Positions 1 through 11,424 of a stretch of 64,000 nt of DNA are shown piece by piece (within the stretch, counting starts at the first letter, position 1; each line of letters opens with the position of its first letter). The DNA comes from Agapetus fuscipes. Its lineage: Eukaryota > Arthropoda > Insecta > Trichoptera > Glossosomatidae. The position numbers were made by a program, and so were the translations under genes. The notes beneath the pieces were generated by a model, which saw only the letters and a program-made list of their open reading frames with translations, ran no database searches and was not told where the DNA came from. The stretch spans positions 17,613,001 through 17,677,000 of the forward strand of contig OX637332.1 of NCBI GenBank assembly GCA_951799405.1, in the 5' to 3' direction.

Positions 1-14
1 TTTTGCTTTTTGAC

Positions 15-110
15 TATTAAGAACCTGATTCAGGGACGATCGGCAAGAGTTGCAAAGCTAATGCTCATTTGATATTAGTTTTTTTTATTTTGTTAGTTTA
101 CGCATTACAT
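15..110 (+). repeat. Family A fragment, decayed
   Basis: The stretch runs from a GATTCAGGGA-like block through CGGCAAGAGTTGCA and GCTCATTTGATATTAG, in the order of the middle of family A. Both ends of the repeat are missing. Confidence 0.6.
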
Positions 111-1021
111 GCATAATGTATAAATCTTAAATATTTTTTCATATTTTCAACTTAGATTATGTATTTAATCTCTGCTCTCAATTCGTTGCTGAATGTTTTA
201 AAAACATTATTTTTAATGACCATTTTTAAAGATAAAACTAATCTTAACCATATTATTGCAGAAATATTATATTCACAGTAAGAGAATATATGGGAGAGAC
301 CTGACCTTACAATAGATTCTGCAAAACGCATGGAAACCTAGGACAATACTAAACATAGATTGAAACCGAATATCTTATTCTCTTTCAATATTGAAAGTTC
401 AAAGTGAAGTGTATCGTTTCTAAGAACGTATCACATAAATAATCCTTTGAATAGCGCAATATTATGTACACAATGGGTGCACGCTATTATTTTCTCTGAA
501 AACATCCCACCGGGTATAATAATAATAATTAGACAATTTTATATAGCGCCGTTTAGTGGCACCATCCACTGCAAGGGCGCGTGTCTACAAAGGATACAAG
601 AAGAAACAAACATAGATTACCAAATAAATTCCAGATTAGAATTTTTAACATTCATATGTACAAGTATAATACTGAATATTTTCTCTGAAGAATGTAAAAA
701 GTGCTTTGGAAGTTATTATTTCGCAGCACTTTGAATCATTTCAACGTGAAATTTTATACTTGTTTGTGCGATCATTTTAAAACAGAGCTTATGAAAATAA
801 AATAAAAACTATCATTGTTATTCACAAAGTAATTTATGCACACCTGATCCATGGATCATCACTTTTTGTATGAAAAATTCAAGGAAGGTGAGGGTTGAGC
901 CGTGGATTTTCTGTGTGTGAATAACACCATATGATGTTTTCACATGCTTATTTATAAGCAAGTGAATAAAGTTTATTTAAAAAAAAACATAAACAAGCTG
1001 GACATGCAAAGCAATTTCTTA
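111..1021. other. AT-rich sequence, nothing recognised
   Basis: No coding motif, repeat copy or RNA gene seen. A 95-codon open frame at 447-734 starts only at TTG and has no recognisable protein features. Confidence 0.5.
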
Positions 1022-1195
1022 CCGTGCTGTCTTTGAAGAGATCGGGGTTTCCCCGTTCAGGAGGAATAGAGTTCACAATTCTTGCGGAAATTGTGCCGGT
1101 TGCATTGTGTCTTCTTGGTGGAGTTTGAACTCTAGCTCTCTATCTTAAAACGCAACATTCTATCAACTAGGCATTCAAACGAAAAATATATAAAT
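1022..1195 (-). repeat. Diverged tRNA-derived SINE
   Basis: Read on the minus strand, 1195 to about 1120 has a box A-like TAGTTGATAGAATG and a box B-like GAGTTCAAACTCC at tRNA spacing. The sequence that follows resembles the body of S1, with blocks like TTGTGAACTC and CGGGGAAACCCC. Either an old S1 copy or a sister family. Confidence 0.5.
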
Positions 1196-1929
1196 AAATC
1201 GTCGTCATTTTTGTTGTTGTATATTTTGTTTAACAATTACTTTCTGTTTTGAATTTTAACTTATATTTTTATTTTTGCAAAATATCTTAGAAATAATGAA
1301 AATTTATTTAAAAAGAAATGACATAAAGAAGTGCATTTAAATGAAGTAAAAAATGAATTCACATTTTTGTCTGATAATCTATTTCATGTTTTAAATTGAT
1401 ATGAATCACCATTTAAAAAAATAATTAGTCGGGGGTTCTTTCGGGCATGTTCATGACTGAAATATGATGCACTGTTTTTCATGTACCTGCGCCAAACAAA
1501 AACAAATACCCAAGTGTGCTAATTCGCTGTTGAAACCCACTCTAGTGAATAGGGCTTTGTGAGCCGCTTACAGAAATGTGGCTTGTGATCGCGTCTGTCC
1601 ACATCTCATCGGATGCAAAAGACGACATTTTCCGTTTTTCAAACTTTACTGCTTTTATTTTCGAAGTTCTGCTGTCTACATTTTCAAAGTATTCACGCTT
1701 TTATTTTTTTGCTGCATTTTATTTATTTAAAATGTTTTTTGATGACTAATGAAATACGTATTCAAAGATAGAAGAAATGCGAGTTGATCTGCAGATAATG
1801 ATAAGGTTTTTCGATTTAAAATTTTCTTTGTTACAATTTATTTTGTTTTTAAGAGACACTTTTTTGTTTAATTTTTGATTTAGCCAATAATGTATTTTAG
1901 AATTTAAATTTTTTGATCATCATTTAAGT
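1196..1929. other. AT-rich sequence, nothing recognised
   Basis: A slightly less AT-rich patch lies at 1480-1625, but no open frame or family match was found in it. Confidence 0.4.
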
Positions 1930-2125
1930 GTAGGCCTGACTATCCATATTGTAAAATTATGTTCACTATGCCAAAATCATCCATCTTTTGGAGAAGTGTG
2001 GCAAAAGTAGCAGGTAAAAGTTCATTTGAGTTTTGTTTATTTTTTATATTGTGAGTACACATGCAGCAATTGTGAGCGCGAGCTTACACGTGCCTGCTCG
2101 TTGACATGAATTAACTTAGTGTCGA
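1930..2125 (+). repeat. Family A copy, 3' truncated
   Basis: Begins near GGCCTGACTATCCATATTGT and keeps the middle blocks GTACACATGCAGCAATTGTG and GCGCGAGCTTACACGTG. The terminal CAACTTAGATT is lost. Confidence 0.75.
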
Positions 2126-2515
2126 TGCTTTTATTTATAGAGCTTTAATGCTTTTTTGTTGTGTTATTGAAAACCGAAGACGTTCTATTCAAAGCTCCAG
2201 CGATCAATTACAATATAAAGTAACGACGCCATTTCTTCACGCCAAGAAAATTATATTAAAGTGCACTCAACGCTTTCATGTGATTTGAATTTTCATTTAA
2301 AAATTGAAAACTTCGATATTCCATTTTAAATAACTAAAAAAACTGCAATATTGTAAGGCAAAAATTTTTGAATTCCAACAGCATTAATCTAAAGGGGATC
2401 CAAGGATTTTATATTTTTTATGCCAAAGTTACTTTAGTCGTTAAATGATTTTAAATAATATCTACATTGAAAGTTTAACTATAACTGCAAATTCTGCAAA
2501 AAATGGTTTAAAAAA

Positions 2516-2838
2516 AACGCAACTAAGCTACACATATAGTGTAACTTCTTGCCGCGTTATCCCCGAAGGGGTCGCATGTGGCGAGTTGAACCTATTTATT
2601 TTTACGGGTAAGGGGGCCGGCCTTACGCCAACCACTTCAGTTGAAGTGGAGGGTTCCCAGCTCCCGAGCGTGCTGGTACTCATTTCTTGTGAAGGCTGAG
2701 TAAACCTTGCCGGTATTTTATTTTGGGGTTTGAAATAAACACCGAAACGGGAATTCATTTCTGACACCCTCGGTGGGATTCGAACCCGACCTTTCGGCAT
2801 GGAATGCAAGCACTCTACCACCTGAGCTATCGACTGGA
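2516..2838 (-). mobile_element. tRNA-derived SINE S1, full length
   Basis: Read on the minus strand it starts with a tRNA-like head at 2838-2765 (box A TAGCTCAGGTGGTAGAGTGC, box B GGTTCGAATCCC). A unique body follows, with GGCAAGGTTTACTCAGCC, TCAACTGAAGTGG, GGGGCC-like blocks, CCCCTTCGGGGATAACGCGG, and the end TAGCTTAGTTGCGTTT. Both ends match the copies at 45344-45668 and 51196-51530. Open frames across it on both strands are not genes. Pol III transcription is inferred from the boxes. Confidence 0.9.
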
Positions 2839-3359
2839 CAATTTTAATTTATAGTATTTCATGGAAATGCGTTAGAGTTGCTTTAATTTTGTCGAGGAAC
2901 CAGCAGCATGTAGAAATATCAACTTCCAAGTATGTGAATGGTTATATTGTTGCAAGATATATTTCAGATTTGAAATAAAACTTGATGAAAAAGGATGTAA
3001 CAAATGATTTCCCGTCTATGTTTTTGCCTCTAACTTAGTCTTCGGAAGAAATGAGAGTCTTCTTCTCCGCGGACAGGAGAAATCTACAGCAAGTAAAAAT
3101 GTTGTGTATGATGTAAATGCAATCATAAATCAAAAATTTGATCATAAAAATTATGCATCTCTTGCTAGCATTCCATAACACGATGGTGGCGCCAATCTAT
3201 GTAATAAATCAATTTTATACAATATGTACCTACGTGTCATCAACTTCAAACAAAGTAAAAAGCTATAGAATCTTATAATCTAGGACAATCAAAGTCGAAA
3301 AGATAGCTAAAATTGTTCTAAGTTTGCAATTGAACATGCTGCATACCAGCAAACAAATT
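2839..3359. other. AT-rich sequence, nothing recognised
   Basis: No open frame, repeat match or RNA-like structure stands out. Confidence 0.4.
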
Positions 3360-3490
3360 AAAGCTCGAATTTCAAATGAACAGACACCCTGCAAACTCTT
3401 TCCGTCCTACTCTGAAACAGGTGTAATATTAGAAAAGTGAATCAATTTATACAGTATGAGTGGTCAGTTTCATACCAACATCTTAAAATA
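3360..3490 (-). repeat. Family A 5' half
   Basis: Keeps the complement of the 5' half: AAATGAACAGACACCCTGCA, CTGAAACAGGTGTAATATT, AAAGTGAATCAATTTATACA and the GGTCAGTTTCATACCAACAT end. Confidence 0.75.
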
Positions 3491-3825
3491 TTTGATTTAA
3501 AAAATGAATAGTTGTATGAACTTTTAATAAAAAACTGTATGTAAAGTTTTTTTTTTTTTGTATTTAAATTGGAATTCCACAATGTATTTACAAAACAATT
3601 TTAAAAGTTACCAACATATTAGTGAAAGAAATGACAGTCCTGATACTAAATTATTTTTTTTTGCAAAAAATCATAATTAAGCCAGTTACAAGTTTACGAC
3701 TTTCAAATCTTATATATAAAAAAGGAAGGGGTATTTGCGTCTGTTTTTTTCGAATTTGCAAAAATGTTTTTCTAAAAAGTGTTCCTCTTGATAAACTGAA
3801 CTAACGCTCAATTCCAGAATTTTTG

Positions 3826-3865
3826 GTGTTTGTTTGTTTGTTTGTTTGTTTGTGTGTTTGTTTGT
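3826..3865 (+). repeat. (GTTT)n microsatellite
   Basis: About ten GTTT/TTTG units with one GTGT interruption, at the left edge of the noncoding repeat that follows. Confidence 0.9.
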
Positions 3866-4890
3866 ATATTTGTACCATTATAGGCGCCCAGACCGTTCGC
3901 AGCACGATGCTGAAATTTTGCACACCCCCATAAAGTGTTAGTGGCTACACAACTGTTAGAGTTCGGATGAGGTCACGTGCATATTTCGCATACCTGCCAT
4001 ACAGACTGAAAATTGAAATCTTGCCGCTGGCGGCCATTTTGAATTTACAGACTTGATATTCGAAACGGTCATGCCTCTCAGTAATTTTAACAACTTTTGG
4101 AAGAAACTTTTTCGCAAAAAGTAAATTCTTCAAACTAAATTTGTAAATACCTACATAGAAAAAAATAAAAAATAATAACTTTCAGGTGGCACAACGGGCG
4201 CATGCATAAAGTTGGAACATTGAAATTAGGCATGCTATCTAAACATAAACAGACTTAAATATTTTTAAAAGAACAACGAAATACATGAAGGATTAAGAGT
4301 AGCTGCGATACATTTTTTTTGGTTTCTTCAATATTTAACATTCTCCTGGCGTTCATTTTACAAGTCTGAAAGTTTTTCCTCAATGATCAATTTGGTTTTG
4401 CTTATGTCAACATTTTTTGAAAGAAAACTTTTTTCAATGACAATTTTTTCCAAACAAAATTTTGAAAAACCTGATTTTCACAAAAAAGTCAAATTTATAA
4501 GTAAAAAAATCAACTGATTTGATGCTACACAAACAATTATAATTTAGCGAAATGTAATGATATGTAATAGGACAATCCCGCCAAGTATATATTTTGCATA
4601 CCTGCGATACCAACTAAAAAAATACATTGCTCTGCAGGCGGCCATTTTGAATGTCTAGGCCTCAAACTCGAATTTTAAATGCATTTTAGTTAACCCCATA
4701 AACGTTCGAAGAAACTTTTTTTCTACGGCAAATTTCTTTGAACAAATATTTAAAAAGTAAAATTTCATACAAAGTGTCTTCTTATATATAAAAATAAAAA
4801 AAGTTAAAAAGTTTCTTTTTTTTAATTTTCAAAAGTCATTTTTTTCTTAGAGTTCTGTCGATGGGTCGAACGTTTTCCCATACTTAGATT
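3866..4890 (+). repeat. Noncoding repeat F with internal duplication
   Basis: Two related blocks follow one another, near 3935-4130 and 4522-4745. Each runs GCTACACAA, then a TTGCATACCTGC-like stretch, then GGCGGCCATTTTGAAT, then a GAAGAAACTTTTT-like stretch. This points to an ancient internal direct duplication of about 220 bp. The region is noncoding. It resembles 19433-20640 in composition and in its leading microsatellite. Class unknown. Confidence 0.5.
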
Positions 4891-5013
4891 TTTTGTAGAT
4901 TGAGAGTTTAGGCATTTTAAGGTATCTTCAGGTACCAAGCAGTATCAGACACAAAAATATCGTGAAAAGTATCACAAGCAGTTTTAAGATATCAAAAGAT
5001 AATTCAGAGCAGG

Positions 5014-5268
5014 ATGAGCAGTTTGAAGGCATTTCATGACAATAAGAGCAGCTGGAACAATCTAAAAACAAAAGCACCAGTACCAACAAAACAATGCCGT
5101 ATGGCAAACGCAGTCATGTTTCATGCCACTATAAGACAATTGCAAGCAACACAGGTACGCTCAAGATACCATTACCAGCAAAACGAAAAAGAGCAAAAAA
5201 GACAAGTAATATACTTAAATGATAATGAACGGGTCGAGCATCATTATAAACCATCACCAGAAAAATAA
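5014..5268 (+). other. Unassigned 84-codon ORF, K/Q-rich
   Basis: This ATG-initiated frame encodes a basic product rich in K, Q and H. The reading continues upstream of the ATG for several codons before a stop. No family was recognised. Purine bias on this strand may be enough to keep it open by chance. No splice-like flanks or partner exon were evident. Confidence 0.15.
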
Positions 5269-5625
5269 AGAGCAGAAATAAAAAGCAGGATAAAGACTTC
5301 AGCACCTGCACAACAATAGGAAGTAGCACAATCAGGCCTGGGATTCTACCATAAAATTGTCCACTTTTTGTTGTTGTTGTTGGCCAGTTCTCATGGATCT
5401 TTTAAAAATCAGAGCAGGGGTAAAGTGTGCTGGCGAAGCTGGACTTCAAACTAAAATGCCGTTATCGTGCGCAGCATGAGTAGGCAGGCTATTTAACTTA
5501 AATTCGTCTTTCGTGGATTAAAGATATTCGGAACATGAAAAGAATTCAATTACCTTTTTATCACAAAATTTATTAAATTATATCTAAAAGCATTCAATGA
5601 AATAAAGAACATATGGGCAAAAAAT

Positions 5626-5700
5626 TATGGCGAAGCCAGACTAAAACCTGCCTGGAGGGCCTAGCAGCCAACCGTGCGAGAGCGCGGTTTGGTCTGCTAG
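5626..5700 (+). mobile_element. Helitron-like 3' end
   Basis: Conserved with 61921-61995: GGCGAAGCCAGACT, AGGGCCTAGCAGCC, then a hairpin ACCGTGC/GCGCGGT, a short spacer GGTCTG, and CTAG ending exactly at 5700 followed by T. Hairpin, spacer, CTAG|T is the usual Helitron 3' layout. The 5' TC end and any helicase are not visible. Confidence 0.55.
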
Positions 5701-8221
5701 TAGTTAATAAAATAATGGGCTAAAAAAAATGGAACGGCGTGTCAGTAGTAGAGAATTGCATTGTGGTACAAACAGTGTTTTTTTTTACCAAGTACTAGAA
5801 ACTTGCATTCGAGTTTTATAATTAGTAAATCAGAACTTCATAAATTGCATTAAAAGTTTGAAATATACAGCTGCGAAAATATTTATAAATGCAAATACTG
5901 CAAAACCGGAAGAAAAAAAGAAAAATATTAACAACTTCAGCATTCAAATTCAAAACAGAAATAATAAACTTCAATTGCATTGCCGCTCAAAAAAAAAGAA
6001 GATGGTTGCAAGCAAATTGACAAACATAAAAAATTTGGGTAGTCAAAGTCATAAATCTGAAGAGTAAATGCTTGTAAGAAATGAAGAGATTTTCTCAAAT
6101 AAGAAATAAGATGCACAGGATCGTGAAAAGGTCTAACTGACACTCTCTGTCAACAGCCAGATAAACAAAAAGAGGGAAAACCTTTACTTTGAAAGAAAAA
6201 AGAGTGCTGGATTTTTTTTATAAATAAAACATATATTTTCACAAAGAGAATCGAGGTTCAAAGGTGTTATTGGATGTATTTTATTTTGTTTATTCAAGTC
6301 AGAAACATTCACAGTCCAATCCTAGTGATTTACTAAGTAGCGGAAAGACACTTCAGTCAATGTCATCTTGTTTATGTTTTTATTAATGCTTTGTGATGGA
6401 AGCGTCTGCGTCCTAAGCTTTGTTTTTTTTGGTGTTGTTGGATTCCTCCGTTTAAACATAAAACAAGAAAAATGAACGTCAAATACAGGTTTCAAGATAA
6501 GCGTAAAAGATTTAGAAAATAAAAGCATGACTTTGAAATGAAATCCGTTGGAACTATATTATCATTTTAGACGTTAATATTGTAGTACATTTCTGTTTTA
6601 CAATTGAAGTGACTGACGTAAGGCTATTTATGATAAAATAAAGGGGTTCCAGAATCCAATGCTTCTCCTCTGGTAATATATCGTTGAAAACTGCACACAA
6701 ATGAATAGACAGCTTAAGTTTAATTTAAAAATAAATTGTAAAGTGGACTGCACAACACTTTATGGCATAAAATACGGTCACGTTCAGGTCATAGTCAATT
6801 TTCACAACAGAACGTGATGTATAAGTAATGAGGCTAATCTGTTTAAGTAAATTTTTATTTTGTGGTATGATCATTGATCTCTTTTGTATCAAAACTAATA
6901 CTTTGTATGGTGGGTATACTTTTCATTCATGTTTTGGAAAAAGTAATGATTGATCATTATGGGTAGATATAAAATTTTAAGAATCTTAGCCTAGTACTTT
7001 ATATTAGACTTTTTACTACCAAGAATATTAAAAAAAAAAATTGTATGGAGATTTGTCACTTTATATGAAGGCTATACTTTTTATTCACTTCTTGAACAAA
7101 ATAATAATAAATGAATGTAGGTTTATATAATGGATTTTACATTGTTCCTTTCACTTCTGAGAAATTAAAAATTAAAATTTTCTTTTGTATGACAACCCTT
7201 AAAACAAAGAATATTATGAAGCAATGGCTACTGTTGTTACACAGCATTATTATTACAACGAATAGACAAAAAAATTAAAGAAAATCGTATGAGAAGAGTC
7301 ATTCTCATTTGAAATTTTCAGCTGGTCGGGAGCCATCTTTAATTTTCTACAAGGTGAAAAATGTTTCACCATGAGCTAGTGTGATGAGGTAGTTCTTTCT
7401 ACTGAACCTTAAAAAAAAGCTTTGGGCATTTTTTTGGGGTTTTTGTAACATTTTCATTATTATTTTGTTATTTCAAGTAGATTAAGTAATAACCACACTG
7501 AGAATTAAAAAAAAATCGTTAGAGCCGTTTGTGGAAAAAATGCATTTAAAATTTTTCATTTCTTGTGACTCTAAAACATGTTCAAAATGTATGTTTTTTT
7601 ATGGGGGATTTAAATCTTTTCGATAAAAAAAAATTAGATCATGTAAACGGTAGTTTATGTCAATTTAATAAAAAAATATTTAAATGTTTTTTATAGAAAT
7701 TAATATTGCACTTAATTGTAGAACATTATATTTTTGTACACCCTTTGATTTCCGAGCGAAACACAATTGTTTTTTTCGTAATATAAATAACTATAAAGTA
7801 ATAAATATAAAGTTAAAATATTTTGTGAATGTGATTTTTCTCAAAATACAAGACAAGAAAAATAAAATGCTAGAGAAAATCAAGCTCCTTCTTGAAAATC
7901 CAACAAAATTAAGACGTAAGAAAATAAAAGACAACTTGTATTTTCTTGAAGCATTATAATGCAGACATGTCATTTCCTTGAAAATGATTAATTTCTCGCA
8001 TTGATGGTTTTTTTTTAATTCTTGGCATTTAAAAATTAATGCCTTCGTAATTGCTAATTAAAATCAGCTTTAAAAAAGACATCATAAGAAAAGCTTACAT
8101 AAAATGTTTCCATCATAATAAATACACAACATTGAGTAAAAAGTAAATGTGTTTCTAACTGTTTTTTCAGTATTAAAAAAAAAATGAAAGGTTTCCTAAT
8201 ACATTTACATGAAAATATTAA
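5701..8221. other. AT-rich sequence without recognised genes
   Basis: Long A/T runs and several chance open frames. The part at 6870-7640, with phrases like GGTGGGTATACTTTTCATTC and TATACTTTTTATTCACTTC, looks like the noncoding style of repeat F, but no copy boundary could be fixed. Confidence 0.4.
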
Positions 8222-8484
8222 TGGACTGGTCTGTAGTCTAGTGGTTAATTCTGTGAGTTTAATTGCCTGCGAATCACAAAAAAAAAAAAAAAATTTCAAA
8301 TACGTGTTCAGAAATTCATTTACCTTGAAAAAAAAGAGCGGTCACCAAAGGTCCATCCAGCCTTGCAGCAAATGGGTCTTGCTTGAGAATTGGAGAATTC
8401 TACAATTACGATCCAGCTCGCAGAGGCCTTCTGAAGTTTGAGTCACAAAATAGCCGCGCTCACCAAATAAATCATCCTAATATG
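8222..8484 (+). mobile_element. S2 SINE, tRNA-headed copy
   Basis: The head carries box A-like TGTAGTCTAGTGGTTAATTC. The body has lost box B to an A run at 8278-8294 but keeps GGTCCATCCAGCCTTGCAGC, TCTTGCTTGAGAATTGG, GCTCGCAGAGG and the 3' end CTCACCAAATAAATCATCC. It stops 7 bp before the TIR of the next element. Confidence 0.8.
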
Positions 8485-8693
8485 TACATATCGTCGCCTT
8501 ACTTTCTCAACCTCGTATCTCAAAAAAATCTTTTTTTTTTTTTTACTTCTTTCTATTTGTTTTTCGATATTACATAACTACAACTTACTCGTATATTGAT
8601 ATCAAATGTAGTTTTCGATTTAGGGGCCATGCAATTACCTTGTATCTTAAAAAACTAAAATGATAACTGCAACAAGCTCGTATCTTAAGGCTT

Positions 8694-9287
8694 AAATATG
8701 TTTCTTATACTTTATGGCCTTAGTAAAAGATTGACATAAATGAAAAAAATCAAGCGTGTTAAATAGTTTTTTATCTTAATTTTAAAGTTAGTTTTTTTTA
8801 TATAACTTAAAAAATTACGCCATAAAAAAATACTCAAAATAAACTCGTTTTTTTACATTTTTTTGCTCTTATTTTGTTTTTATGTATTTTGGAAATATTT
8901 TTTTTCTTCATAATTATAGAATGATACAAATTCTAGTATGTGATGTGATTTTTACTGAAACTAATTAACTTATTTAATTCTTGAAAACGGTTTTTTCATA
9001 TTATCGCAAAAACTATTCACATTATTATATTAAAAATCACATCACATACTAGAATTTGTATCATTCTATAATTATAATAAAGAAAAAAAAACAAAATACA
9101 AAAAAACAAAATGAGAGCAAAAAAAAGTAAAAAAAACGAATTTTTTTGAAAGATTTTTTAGTGGCGTAATTTTTTAAGTTACAAAAACTAACTTTGAAAT
9201 TAAGATAAAAAACTATTTAACACGCGTGATTTTTTTCATTGATGTCACACTTTTACTAAGGCCATAAAGTATAAGAAACATATTTTA
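8694..9287. repeat. Large palindrome (foldback MITE)
   Basis: The two arms are near-perfect inverted copies. AAATATGTTTCTTATACTTT at the left pairs with its complement at the right end, and GAATGATACAAATTCTAGTA pairs across a central loop near 8960-9010. The same family occurs at 60446-61015. It is noncoding and nested within the transposon at 8492-11414. Confidence 0.85.
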
Positions 9288-9489
9288 AAAAACAACGGGA
9301 TTTTTTTTTTGAACGGAGTCTTAAAATAAAAGACAATATAAACTGAAAACTCATCCAGAAGATTTTTTTCACCTTGCCTAGTGAGATGCAAGATTGCCGC
9401 TCTTATTACAACCCCTTAGTGCTTTTTAGTTTGTTATTCAATAAACAACACTTTTTAACTTTTAAAAACTGTTTTTTGTGTGTCGTTTG

Positions 9490-9685
9490 TATGCCTTAGT
9501 GCTTGGTTGTTATATGTCCATCAGAGGTAACTTCACATGAGCAATGTTTGTATATACATATGTACTGAACCAATGTATCTAATGAATGCCTGACATTGAT
9601 TTAAAAAAAATGTAAATCAAATCTCATATCATCGAGTTTTACGTGTTTTTTCTTAGCTCAGATTGTGTAGAATGTGATTCTTAAA
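9490..9685 (+). repeat. Repeat E, plus copy
   Basis: Shares ordered blocks with the complement of 17005-17198: GCCTTAGTGCTTGGTT, ACATGAGCAATGTTTG, GTACTGAACCAATG, CGAGTTTTACG and AGCTCAGATTGTGTAGAA. Noncoding, class unknown. Confidence 0.65.
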
Positions 9686-10404
9686 ACAGTTTCATTGAAA
9701 GGTCATCTTCGAATCAAATGGTAGATAAGCCAAATAAGCATTGGGGGGACGATTAGTGTACATAGATGTGCGTGAAAGCCGCCATTTTTTAGCCAGATTT
9801 GAATGTTTATCTTAGAAATAAGTGGTTATCATTGGAGAAAACTGTTTTCTGATATCGCTCTTAAAAGGTACCTAAGTGACAACTTATTTTCTTGTCTTCG
9901 AACCTATTTGCATTATTTTATAAGTAGATAACCTACAATTATTGTTCTGGAGAGCGAACCGGGATCTGTTGTAAAAAACCTGTAGAAGCAAGATAATTTT
10001 TTGAAATACGCCACAGTTTCACATACTTACAAAATATACAGATGCCACTGCTCCACACCACAACTCATAAGCAGAAATGCAGAATGCCATCATTTTTAAA
10101 CCCACACTTTCACCACAGTGAATCCGAATTCATTCATGTGACGATTATGCCAATTCTTCATCATCAGAACCAGATGTCGAAAAACCAAGAATCTTAAAAG
10201 TGCTCAAAAAGGGCAAGAGAATAAAAAAACAGGACTAGAAATATACTTAAACTTAAAAGAATGATGGAGTAAGAGAGTTCTTCAATTAAAAGAAAGAAAA
10301 ATGAAGGAACTGCAGGAGTAGAAAAGAGGAAACGAAGTGCACTACAACTTAGATATCTATAATCAATTATGATCCACAAAAATGAAGCAAAATGTTTTCC
10401 AAGG

Positions 10405-10820
10405 AATGTCATAAAGTATATCTAATGATGCCAGAAAGATTTTTTTAAATTCACTTTGGAAGAGAAAAATCCATATTGTGTCAATGGTCACGCTTCAACC
10501 AGTAACTGCCCACACCAAAGGAATCCATCTAGAAGGACATACACTCTGGAATATTTCCTCAAAGTTGATGGTGAAATAAGACCAGTTTGTAAAAAAAATG
10601 TTTTGCGGGATACTGTGCTTAGGCGAATGGTATGTGGCAAACTGGGTCAAGAACGAAAAATCTAAATTGGGATGCCAAAAAAGCAGAAACCAATAAAACG
10701 ATTAAACGCAATCAACACAACTAACGTGGAGCACTTCACTTCATTTTTGATGGCTCTTCCAAAAATGCCTTCGCATTACTGTCGACAGAGCACTGCCAAA
10801 GAGTATGTTGATGCAATTTC
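10405..10820 (+). pseudogene. Decayed transposon protein, arthropod multicopy type
   Basis: The open part, 10456-10665, reads SNCPHQRNPSRRTYTLEYFL then KVDGEIRPVCKKNVL. After a stop and a frame change it continues with VEHFTSFLMALPKMPSHYCR and TAKEYVD near 10725-10812. From memory of insect annotations, the order R-x-Y-x(3)-F-x(5)-VCKK-x-FL followed by SHYCR is typical of a multicopy, uncharacterised protein group with many near-identical copies per genome. Upstream, ECHKVYLMMPERFF at about 10400 fits the same protein. Its central place between perfect TIRs suggests it is the element's transposase or an accessory protein. Broken by at least two stops or frame changes. Confidence 0.5.
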
Positions 10821-10913
10821 TGCCGACTTTCTCTGAAACAGGGGTGATATTGGCAAAGTGAACCATTTTCTAAAGCATGGGTGGTCAGCCGCATACCAAC
10901 CTAAAAGTCAAAG
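10821..10913 (-). repeat. Family A 5' half
   Basis: Complement of the first 90 bases of A, ending with ATACCAACCTAAAAGTCAAAG. It abuts the protein relic directly, so it truncates that frame. Confidence 0.85.
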
Positions 10914-11424
10914 AACATACATATGCAACTAAGTACATTTTTAAAATCCACAAATAATAATGAATCGATATCAAAAACTAAACAGAAAACAAATTCTAAT
11001 TTAAAAACCATGCCTAAAATTGATTTTTTTTTAAGTTTTTTACATTCTCTTTTAACGTTTCTAGTGACAGTTATGATAAAATTCTGTAATCTTGTTAAGT
11101 TAAATGAATTGTTTACAATACATAGTAATTGATTATTGAATGTAGCTGCAGCAACCTCGTATCTTAGGTATGAAGGTAAAAATATTTTGATGTTTACTGA
11201 ATACAACAAACTCGTATCTCTAAAATGTTATATTACTCCCTTATAATAAATTATAAAAAATAAATAAATAACTCAAAACATGTGTTTTTTTATAACAAAC
11301 AAAACCTCATTTAAATTTTTTGTATGCTTATAAAATTACTCAATTTATTTAGTTTTTTGTCTCTCCTGAAAACTTGTAAAATTTGAGATACGAGGTTGAG
11401 AAAGTAAGGCGACGATATATGGAT

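Larger units (their letters stand above)
8492..11414 (+). mobile_element. DNA transposon with perfect 33 bp TIRs
   Basis: The left end 8492-8524 and the right end 11382-11414 are exact reverse complements over 33 bp, beginning CGTCGCCTTACTTTCTCAAC. ATAT flanks both ends and may be a 4 bp target duplication. The motif CTCGTATCT recurs just inside both ends (8675, 11157, 11210). The interior holds a large palindrome, one copy of repeat E, a degraded protein frame at 10405-10820 and a family A fragment. I infer a formerly autonomous cut-and-paste element whose transposase is the relic at 10.4-10.8 kb. The superfamily is not established; a Sola-like 4 bp duplication is possible. Confidence 0.8.
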
